A stretch of DNA of 37,775 nt from Candidatus Obscuribacterales bacterium. GTDB lineage: Bacteria > Cyanobacteriota > Vampirovibrionia > Obscuribacterales > Obscuribacteraceae. Within the stretch, counting starts at the first letter, position 1; every line of letters begins with the position of its first letter. Below the pieces are notes generated by a model that worked only from the letters and a program-made list of their open reading frames with translations, ran no database searches and was not told the DNA's origin. Position numbers and translations under genes: made by a program. Below are positions 31,216 to 37,775 of this stretch, piece after piece. The stretch is from assembly GCA_949127735.1 (NCBI GenBank), contig CASBPX010000179.1:1-37775 (forward strand). The letters are read 5' to 3'.

Positions 31216-31554
31216 ATGTCAGATCAAGAAATCGCAAGCGAACTTAAGGCCTTAGAAGCAGCACGCGTACGCGAGCCCAGCAGCAGCGTGGGCTGGATTA
31301 CAAAAGTATTAATAGCCGCAGCTGTGTTTGCTATTGCCTTGATCATCAGTGATTTTGTGGCTGACAAAACGATAGATCCCACCACCGCAACCATTCCTAA
31401 GATGGAACGCGGTGCTGTGATTCAAAATTATCAACGAGTTAATTCACAGAAGGCCAATCTAGGCATCAATCCACAGGGTCAGCCGATTCAATATGTCAAA
31501 GCGCCGCGCATGGTAAACGAGATGCCGCCTACCATGCCACCATCACCACGCTAA
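31216..31554 (+). CDS. Small single-pass membrane protein
   Basis: 112 residues from ATG 31216 (GAGG 5 nt upstream; GTG 31210 is in frame). A cytoplasmic charged part (1-26) precedes one helix (about 29-50, ITKVLIAAAVFAIALIISDFV). The outer part is polar and Pro-rich at the end (MPPTMPPSPR). No domain recognised. Its stop directly abuts the stop of the convergent repeat protein. Confidence 0.55.
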   Translation: MSDQEIASELKALEAARVREPSSSVGWITKVLIAAAVFAIALIISDFVADKTIDPTTATIPKMERGAVIQNYQRVNSQKANLGINPQGQPIQYVKAPRMVNEMPPTMPPSPR

Positions 31555-32013
31555 TTATTTAGTGTGGGTGCGGTCGATATTGCCAGTTTGATACGTGGCC
31601 GGATTGCCGCCTTTAGTGCTGTTAGCGTTGCCGATTTCCAGACCAGCTGGATTTCCGGTGGTTGTGCGAATAATATTGCCGGTTTGATACTTAACTGGAT
31701 GGCCAGCTTTTGTGCGAACAATACTAGTTGTTCGATATTTAGCTGGATTACCGGTAGTGGTGCGGTCGATATTACCGGTTTGATACTTAGCTGCATTGCC
31801 GGGCTGGGTGCGATCGATATTGCCAGTTTGATAATTGGCCGTGGTTTTCGCGACACGATTAGGAGCCGCCTTTTTTCTGCTTGGGCTACCGTAAGTGGCA
31901 GAGCGAATATCTGATTCAATTTGACGGTAATTCTTGGCATCACCGGCTGCAACGCTGCCACAAAGTGCGCAGGTCGCCAGGGCCACAGTAAATGCTCGTT
32001 TCAATCCTGACAT
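31555..32013 (-). CDS. Secreted protein with 16-residue tandem repeats
   Basis: 152 residues from ATG 32013 (GAGGAG 6 nt upstream). Signal peptide about 1-23 (AFTVALATCALCGSVAA). After a basic stretch, six 16-residue units start at residues 61, 77, 93, 109, 125 and 141, consensus YQTGNIDRTTTGNPAK; the fifth is diverged (LEIGNAN) and the last is partial. Such regular polar repeats may form a solenoid or be disordered with display of Thr/Asn. No cysteines in the repeats. Function unknown; secretion is supported by the signal peptide. Confidence 0.7.
   Translation of the reverse strand: MSGLKRAFTVALATCALCGSVAAGDAKNYRQIESDIRSATYGSPSRKKAAPNRVAKTTANYQTGNIDRTQPGNAAKYQTGNIDRTTTGNPAKYRTTSIVRTKAGHPVKYQTGNIIRTTTGNPAGLEIGNANSTKGGNPATYQTGNIDRTHTK
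31558..31833 (-). repeat. Six 48-bp coding repeats
   Basis: Period 48 bp, six units with the last incomplete, encoding the YQTGN protein. Units are of mixed similarity, showing several rounds of duplication and divergence. It is coding, not a CRISPR array. Confidence 0.8.
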
Positions 32014-32317
32014 GGCAATCTCCTCACTAGTGCTTAGCGCGACGGCACAATGCGGCGAAAGTTCCATCTTTGTTTTATTCAAGCAGAATATTGACATTTT
32101 CAGTTGGTCGACCAAGCACCGCTCGTTTACCCTTTTCTACTGTTGGCCTTTGCATCAAATCTGGATGCTTCAGAAGCGTGCTCATTTCTCTGCATTTGGA
32201 ACAAGTAGGTTTTTCGTAAACGGTAATCGAGTCTTTAATTGAGTCATTCATAATCAGCGCTCTACTAGTGTGCGAATTATTGCTATTATCTACCGTTGAC
32301 TACACAAGGCGAAAAGA

Positions 32318-33292
32318 GTGCGACTGCTGATTATAGGTGGAACAGTATTTCTCGGTAGGCATCTCGTAGCCGCCGCTCTTGCTGCTGGTCATCAAGTCAC
32401 CACTTTGAACCGTGGCCGTGAGAATGTAGCAAGTCAGCAATCGGTAGAAAAACTAATTGCCGATCGTGAAGCAAACCTGGATATTCTCGCAGGCAAAAAT
32501 TTTGACGCAGTAGTCGACACCTGCGGCTACCAGCCAGAAGTGGTTGAAAAATCTGTGAAGGCGCTTAAAGACCAGGTGCAAAACTATGTATTCATCTCTT
32601 CAATTTCAGCGTACGGTGATTTCAGCCGCTTATCGCTTACCGAAGCCGATGCAGTCAAGTACACAAACAATGGTGAGGGCGATTACGGCAGCTTCAAGGC
32701 TGACTGTGAAAAAATAGTCAGTGACAATATCACTAGTAGTTTGATTATTAGACCCGGATTAATTGTCGGGCCCTTTGACCCCAGTGATCGCTTTACTTAT
32801 TGGCCCTGGCGTATCGCTCAGGGCGGAGTTATATTGTGCCCCGGCAAACCTGAGCGAACAATTCAATTTATCGATGTGCGCGACCTGGCAACATGGATAA
32901 TCAAACTGGTAGAAAGTAACACAAGTGGTTATTTCAACGCCACCGGTCCCAAAGCCCCTTTGACCATGGCCGCATTTTTACAACAGTGTCTGCAAACAAT
33001 TAGTAGTGACTGTAAATTTGTGTGGCAGAGCGACGAACAACTTCTAGCACTAAAGGTAACACCATGGTCTGAATTGCCACTGTGGGTACCGCAGTCTTCT
33101 CAAGACTGGGTTGGTTTTATGCAGTTTGATTGCAGTAAAGCATTTGCTCACGGGCTTATGACCAGGCCACTAGCGGAGACAATCGCCGATGTATTAACAT
33201 GGGACTTAGAACGTCTGCAGCCCGAAGAACGAAAAGCAGGGCTATCGTTACTAAAGGAAAAAGAATTACTCAATTCATCATCTCGGTTGTGA
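32318..33292 (+). CDS. NAD-dependent epimerase/dehydratase family protein
   Basis: Extended SDR of 324 residues. The nucleotide-binding motif GGTVFLGRHLV opens the protein (GTG 32318, AAGG upstream), DTCGYQPEVVEKSVKAL follows, and the active-site pair is in SSISAYG with YGSFK (Tyr and Lys). C-terminal substrate region: RPGLIVGPFDPSDRFTYWP and TIQFIDVRDLATWI. The group includes sugar-nucleotide epimerases and RNA-binding CSP41-like proteins; the substrate is open. Its end overlaps the convergent kinase C gene by 15 bp. Confidence 0.85.
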   Translation: MRLLIIGGTVFLGRHLVAAALAAGHQVTTLNRGRENVASQQSVEKLIADREANLDILAGKNFDAVVDTCGYQPEVVEKSVKALKDQVQNYVFISSISAYGDFSRLSLTEADAVKYTNNGEGDYGSFKADCEKIVSDNITSSLIIRPGLIVGPFDPSDRFTYWPWRIAQGGVILCPGKPERTIQFIDVRDLATWIIKLVESNTSGYFNATGPKAPLTMAAFLQQCLQTISSDCKFVWQSDEQLLALKVTPWSELPLWVPQSSQDWVGFMQFDCSKAFAHGLMTRPLAETIADVLTWDLERLQPEERKAGLSLLKEKELLNSSSRL

Positions 33293-35488
33293 AGGCTCGG
33301 CCGTCACGATTTGCAGATTATTATTTAGAGCTTTTGCATGTTTAACTGCCTCTGGCGTAATTCTGCAACCGGTGACGTCTACAAATTTTAGTTTAGGCAT
33401 GGTAGCCAATTGCAGTAGCATTGAATCGGTGGCATCTGAAGCCATGATGTTTAAATGAGCAAGGCTTTTGCAAGTCAAAAGCAGCTTGATGTCGGCATCT
33501 GACAAACTTTGCTCTGGAGCCTCGATATTGAGGAAGGTCAAGTTTTCACTACCCTCTACTGCGGCCAGCATGGCAGTCAAATCACTATTGTATGCAAAAT
33601 TGATAGCATCTAAATCCTTCCAGTTATGATAGGCACTGATACCAGCAGCGGTGACTTCCGAATTAATTAAATTGAGTTGCTTCAAATTAAGCAAACTGTT
33701 GAGATAACCCATTAAATCATCACTGAAACGATTGTTGTCCGCCGAAAATACACGCAAGCTTGTGAGCTTTGCAACATACGGCATAATGCCGTTTATGCGT
33801 ATTCTAGTTTCTACAGCTTGTTCGCCAACAATAAAAGCATGCAAATCAGTCGGGCGGAATGATCTGACCACCTCAGGATGGTGAATTAGATAATCGTTGG
33901 TGAAAAAGTGCACTTGAGCTGTAGTATCAAAATAAACTCTATTCTGAGCGAGCTTTCCATTAGATGACGTGTATGTGTAATTGATTTTTCCAATTGCTTG
34001 TTTGTCGGGAAAATTAAAGACTACCCTGGGACCTTCTCTGCTGGAAAAATAAATTGGCTCGGCTTCTTCAGCCGATTTAACTGCCGACTCAGGCTGTGCC
34101 TGAGACCACCAACTGAAAACCATTAAGGCACCCGAAGCCAGAAGCACTATCGCCACAGTAGCCAGTAGTAGTAGTTTCACCCATTGCCCTGCAGGCAAGG
34201 TGTTAGCCGCTAAAAGGGCTTTCTGCATCGTGACTGATCGTGGTTCCTTATTCAGGAAATAATCGCTATCCGCACCAGATTCAGATTTGATGCGACGCAA
34301 ATCAATAGCCATTTCTTTAGCCGACTGATAGCGATCGTCAGGCCTTTTTTCAAGGCACTTGGCCACAACATACTCAATTGATGGCGGAAAATCTGGCTCG
34401 CAGACATCGCCCATAAGTGGTGGCAGATCTTGCTCGTGCATAACCACCATTTCGACTGAATTTCCCTCAAAGGGAATGCACGCTGTTAAAGTTTCAAACA
34501 GCGCACAGCCAACCGAATAAATGTCTGACCGCGCGTCGACAGAGTCGCCCATGCATTGTTCAGGGCTCATATAATATGGACTACCGAATACTTCTCCCGC
34601 CACGGTCAAATTTTGTTCGCTATTTCTCAACAGTTTAGAAATACCGAAATCAAGAATTTTCACAGTTGGCTCCTGGCCAGCGAATGAAACCATGATATTG
34701 GCCGGTTTTAGATCGCGATGAACAATATCATTGCGATGCGCATAAGCCAAACCATCTAGCACTTGTAGAAAAATGTCTATGGTTTCACTCAATTCCAGTG
34801 GGCCTTCATCCGCTAGAATTCTCTCCAGTGTACGGCCCGCCAATAAATCCATGGAATAGAAAGGCACAGCTTGATTATGAATACCAAGATCGTAAACTTT
34901 CACCAAAGTGGCGTGATGTAAGCTGGCCAGCATTTTAGCTTCAGCCTGGAAACGCTTCCAGGTCTGCTCGTTGATTAGCTGGGGAGATAAAACTTTAAGC
35001 GCAAATGGTCGTTGCAAAGCAAGCTGCTGAGCGGCATAGACTACGCCCATACCACCTCTGCCTATAACCGAGTTAATTTTGAAAGTTCCGCCAACGATAT
35101 CACCAGCTTTAAATTCTGCTTGTTGCACCACTCCTGAAGGGGCAGTGTGCGAAGAATTTGTAAATTGCTTACGCTGTGCAGTGCGATAGGCAGTATCGCT
35201 GCGCTTATTCTTTTCTTGAACTTTGGGTCGGGCAGGAATGGTGCACTGGCAGCGCAAATTGTTAAAGAGAAAAGCGGTAAATGAACCGGCTCTGTTGTCT
35301 TTTGGAATAGCTTTACGGCAGCGTTTGCAAACTTCGGTTGAATCGGTAGAAACTGTCGGTTTGCGTCCACTATAGAAAGTTACTTTATTGCACTGGCAGT
35401 AGTTATGCTGAAACATGTAAGCCGTAAACGAACCGGCATGTTCAGCCAGAAATGACTTGCCGCAAGTTTTACAAACTGAACCGCTCAT
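33278..35488 (-). CDS. Ser/Thr kinase with twin zinc ribbons and leucine-rich ectodomain (kinase C)
   Basis: Largest of the three receptor kinases, 736 residues. The N-terminus has two copies of a ribbon-like unit, CxxC...AGSFTA(Y/F)(M/L)F...CxC, at about 6-33 and 54-82. Kinase about 130-402: IGRGGMGVVYA, Lys165, HRDLKPAN (Asp259), DFG Asp280, and SPYYMSPEQC. Membrane helix about 437-461 (LLLATVAIVLLASGALMVF). Outer module has FNFPDKQAIG and SFRPTDLHAFIV, then LRRs (for example LNLKQLNLINSEVTAAGISA). It lies 33 bp after the BglX-type gene on the same strand. Kinase residues are intact; ligand and targets are unknown. Confidence 0.92.
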   Translation of the reverse strand: MSGSVCKTCGKSFLAEHAGSFTAYMFQHNYCQCNKVTFYSGRKPTVSTDSTEVCKRCRKAIPKDNRAGSFTAFLFNNLRCQCTIPARPKVQEKNKRSDTAYRTAQRKQFTNSSHTAPSGVVQQAEFKAGDIVGGTFKINSVIGRGGMGVVYAAQQLALQRPFALKVLSPQLINEQTWKRFQAEAKMLASLHHATLVKVYDLGIHNQAVPFYSMDLLAGRTLERILADEGPLELSETIDIFLQVLDGLAYAHRNDIVHRDLKPANIMVSFAGQEPTVKILDFGISKLLRNSEQNLTVAGEVFGSPYYMSPEQCMGDSVDARSDIYSVGCALFETLTACIPFEGNSVEMVVMHEQDLPPLMGDVCEPDFPPSIEYVVAKCLEKRPDDRYQSAKEMAIDLRRIKSESGADSDYFLNKEPRSVTMQKALLAANTLPAGQWVKLLLLATVAIVLLASGALMVFSWWSQAQPESAVKSAEEAEPIYFSSREGPRVVFNFPDKQAIGKINYTYTSSNGKLAQNRVYFDTTAQVHFFTNDYLIHHPEVVRSFRPTDLHAFIVGEQAVETRIRINGIMPYVAKLTSLRVFSADNNRFSDDLMGYLNSLLNLKQLNLINSEVTAAGISAYHNWKDLDAINFAYNSDLTAMLAAVEGSENLTFLNIEAPEQSLSDADIKLLLTCKSLAHLNIMASDATDSMLLQLATMPKLKFVDVTGCRITPEAVKHAKALNNNLQIVTAEPSQPR

Positions 35489-35521
35489 AAGCTTGCTTTA
35501 CTCACATAGGTTTTCCATTGG

Positions 35522-37775
35522 CTATTTCACAAGCTTAAAGCGGCATTCGGTACAATCGCGACTGCTGCTGCCAACAAAAGCTTTGAACTCACCACTCTCA
35601 GATACAAGTTTCAAATCACTATTGTAAAACTGCAAGTCAGACTCGGAAAGTTTAAAGGTTACAGTCTTTGTTTCACCAGGCGCCAGGCTGATTTGCTGGA
35701 AGCCTTTCAATTCCTTAATCGGTCGAGTAATGCTTCCTTCTATATCGCGTAAGTAAAGCTGCACTGTTTCTATTGCCGGCCGCGCACCGCTATTGGTGAC
35801 TGTGGTAGTAATTGCGATCGTGCCACCAGGCGAAAGTGTGTCTGTGCTCAGTGCAATATCGCCATATTTGAAGTTACCATAACTGAGGCCATATCCAAAA
35901 GGATAAAGAGGCGAATTAGGCACGTCGAGATATTGCGAGTGGAATTTTTCTTTTTCCACATAAGGGCGGCCAGTATTCTTAACAGCATAGTAAATCGGAA
36001 TCTGACCGGCATTACGCGGGAAGCTCATGGCCAGTTTTCCACTTGGGCTTTCGCCAAAGAGTACGTCGGCAATGGCGGCACCAGCCATGGTGCCTCCATA
36101 CCAGGTCTCAAGTATAGCGTCTATATTCTGGTCTTCCCAACTAAGGGTTAAGGGTCGTCCATTCATTAAGACCAGTATGATTGGCTTTCCCGTCTGCTTG
36201 AGGGCCTTTAAAACTTCTAGTTGATTATCGAGCAAACCGATATTGCTGCGACTGGCAGCTTCACCACTCATACAAAATGGTTCGCCCAGTGCCGCTACCA
36301 CAACATCAGCTTGTTTAGCCGCCTCTATGGCCTCGGCAATTAGAGCCGCGGGTGATTTTGCATCTAGCAAAAGCTCTCCGCCATCGCGGTTCAATCGCTC
36401 AATTAAATCAGGTTCGTCAACTAGATTGCAGCCTTTGGCATAAATAAAATTGCCGCCTTTCGCGGCGCAACCTTGCCAGAGGCTCATGGCTTCCTTGCCC
36501 TGGCCGGCAGCACTCCAACTGCCAATCAAATTGCGCTGATCTTTAACCAGGGGTCCAATCAGGGCAATTTTCTGGCCACTACTCAAAGGCAAAATGTTAC
36601 GGTCGTTTTTTAAAAGCACCATACTTTTAATGGCAGCGGCTTTACTCAATGAAAGCTTGGCGGCGTCCATCACTTCTTTTTGCCGGTCTTGACCCACGTA
36701 GCGATAAGGGTCGGCAAACAGACCAAGTTGATATTTTGCTTCCAGTACCCTGCGGCAGGCCGCGTCAACCTGTGAAAGGGGCACGCTTCTATCTTTTACC
36801 AGCGCCGCACCGTATTTGGTGAAAAGTTCGCCCACCATGTCCATGTCGACTCCAGCATTAAAAGCTAATTCAGCGGCTTTCTTGTCGTCACCCACACCAT
36901 GGGCCACCATTTCACTAATGGCGGTGTAATCAGTGGCGACAAAACCCTTAAAATCCCACTGCTCGCGCAATAAATCGGTAATCAACCATTTGTTGCCTGT
37001 GGCGGGCACGCCGTCAATCTCATTAAATGAAGTCATAACTGAGGCCGCTCCGGCCTTGACCGCGGCCCTATATGGAGGCAAATATTCGTTGTACATGCGC
37101 AAGCGACTCATATCAACGGTGTTGTAATCGCGGCCGGCTTCGGCAGCTCCATAAAGAGCAAAGTGCTTGACGCAAGCGAGCATTCTATTAGTCTTGTAGA
37201 AGTAAGACGATGGCTCGCCCTGATACCCACGCACCATCGCCTCTGCCACACGGCTACCGAGGTAAGGGTCTTCGCCTGCCCCTTCACAAACTCTGCCCCA
37301 GCGCGGATCGCGGGTTATATCGACCATCGGCGAAAAAGTCCAGTTGAGGCCGTCGGCCGTGGCTTCAGCAGCAGCTGCAGCAGCAGTTTGCTCGATTAAA
37401 TCTAAATTCCAACTACAGGCAAGGCCCAGTGGCACGGGAAATACTGTGCGGTGCCCGTGAATAACGTCATAACCAAAAATCAATGGAATTTTGAGCCGCG
37501 ATTTGTCAACCACCATTTGCTGCAGCTTGCGCACAGACGCCGACCCGAAAATATTGAAAACACCACCCACCTGACCGCGCGAAATTTTTTCCTCTACTCC
37601 CTGAGAAAGAATCGGGCCGGTGACGTCGGACCCGACAGAGAGAAGATTAAGTTGGCCGATCTTTTCATCTAGGGTCATTCGCGCCATCAGTCTTGCGACA
37701 AAATCGCTCTTTTCGGAACTATTTGCCGACGTCAGATTTACCGACGCGCCGTACGACAAAGGGCGTTGAGAGGGC
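35522..37775 (-). CDS. bglX: GH3 beta-glucosidase (BglX-like), 5' end outside the window
   Basis: Glycoside hydrolase family 3 enzyme with close overall match to periplasmic BglX: MTLDEKIGQLNLLSVG, YDVIHGHRTVFPVPLGLA, DPRWGRVCEGAGEDP, KHFALYGAAEAGRDYNTVDM, nucleophile Asp in GFVATDYTAI and the acid/base Glu in GEPFCMSGEAASRSNI. The second alpha/beta domain and C-terminal Fn3-like domain are complete, ending SRDCTECRFKLVK. The frame stays open to the right edge; TTG 37759 is a poor start, so a signal peptide is probably encoded beyond. At least 745 residues are present. It releases glucose from beta-glucosides. Confidence 0.94.
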   Translation of the reverse strand, partial: PSQRPLSYGASVNLTSANSSEKSDFVARLMARMTLDEKIGQLNLLSVGSDVTGPILSQGVEEKISRGQVGGVFNIFGSASVRKLQQMVVDKSRLKIPLIFGYDVIHGHRTVFPVPLGLACSWNLDLIEQTAAAAAAEATADGLNWTFSPMVDITRDPRWGRVCEGAGEDPYLGSRVAEAMVRGYQGEPSSYFYKTNRMLACVKHFALYGAAEAGRDYNTVDMSRLRMYNEYLPPYRAAVKAGAASVMTSFNEIDGVPATGNKWLITDLLREQWDFKGFVATDYTAISEMVAHGVGDDKKAAELAFNAGVDMDMVGELFTKYGAALVKDRSVPLSQVDAACRRVLEAKYQLGLFADPYRYVGQDRQKEVMDAAKLSLSKAAAIKSMVLLKNDRNILPLSSGQKIALIGPLVKDQRNLIGSWSAAGQGKEAMSLWQGCAAKGGNFIYAKGCNLVDEPDLIERLNRDGGELLLDAKSPAALIAEAIEAAKQADVVVAALGEPFCMSGEAASRSNIGLLDNQLEVLKALKQTGKPIILVLMNGRPLTLSWEDQNIDAILETWYGGTMAGAAIADVLFGESPSGKLAMSFPRNAGQIPIYYAVKNTGRPYVEKEKFHSQYLDVPNSPLYPFGYGLSYGNFKYGDIALSTDTLSPGGTIAITTTVTNSGARPAIETVQLYLRDIEGSITRPIKELKGFQQISLAPGETKTVTFKLSESDLQFYNSDLKLVSESGEFKAFVGSSSRDCTECRFKLVK

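Noticed and set aside
31558-31833. CRISPR-like array
   Set aside because: The 48-bp repeats have no constant repeat/variable spacer pattern and are in frame within a secreted protein.
31564-31914. Plus-strand repeat-rich frame
   Set aside because: It is the antisense image of the YQTGN repeats; only the minus frame has a signal peptide and ribosome site.

Overview
The window looks like chromosomal DNA from a free-living, Gram-negative-type bacterium with moderate GC. Exported proteins carry Sec signal peptides, and there is an RlpA-type wall protein, a BglX-like glucosidase and an M13 metallopeptidase. Large Hanks-type Ser/Thr kinases with leucine-rich ectodomains, repeat-rich small secreted proteins and a FdxA-like ferredoxin suggest the non-photosynthetic cyanobacterial relatives (Vampirovibrionia/Melainabacteria, perhaps Obscuribacterales). 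This placement is inferred from gene content only; the window has no rRNA or other marker gene. I saw no tRNA, rRNA, insertion sequence, prophage or CRISPR array.

Layout. 1-3.2 kb: a DegT-family protein that lacks the catalytic lysine, an RlpA-like protein and a DUF2939/PDZ membrane protein. 3.3-7.4 kb: umuDC, divergent from a secreted TPR protein and two small genes. 7.5-13.1 kb: proteins of unknown role around a divergent OmpR-type regulator and histidine kinase. Three of these genes share a direct-repeat promoter element, TGTCYA-N5-TGTCYA, placed 10 nt from the predicted -10. 13.1-18.1 kb: a secreted LRR protein in an operon with a uracil-DNA glycosylase, then PolX/PHP and a sodium:solute symporter. 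18.1-19.0 kb: a 660-bp gene-poor stretch and a ferredoxin. 19.2-24.7 kb: M13 peptidase, a TPR-thioredoxin protein whose CxxC motif reads W-UGA-G-P-C (probable selenoprotein), kinase A and a small membrane protein. 24.8-28.3 kb: a 5'-3' exonuclease-like protein, an SDR, a probable secreted cysteine hydrolase, and a galM remnant. 28.4-37.8 kb: kinase B, a stand-alone Clp N-domain protein, a 16-residue-repeat secreted protein, a nucleotide-sugar epimerase-like protein, kinase C and a BglX-type glucosidase that runs off the right edge.

How the genes may work together. Two themes recur. One is DNA repair or damage tolerance: UmuD, UmuC, a UDG-like protein, PolX and the exonuclease. In several of these proteins a key catalytic residue is altered. 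The other is signalling across the envelope. Kinases A, B and C share one plan: cytoplasmic kinase, one membrane helix, then a conserved FP...G module followed by leucine-rich repeats. The secreted LRR protein at 13.1-14.1 kb has the same ectodomain without a kinase, which recalls the receptor kinase and receptor protein pairs of plants. The strongest candidates for new biology are the UGPC selenoprotein, the shared direct-repeat regulon and the LRR receptor-kinase family with its zinc-ribbon-like N-termini.
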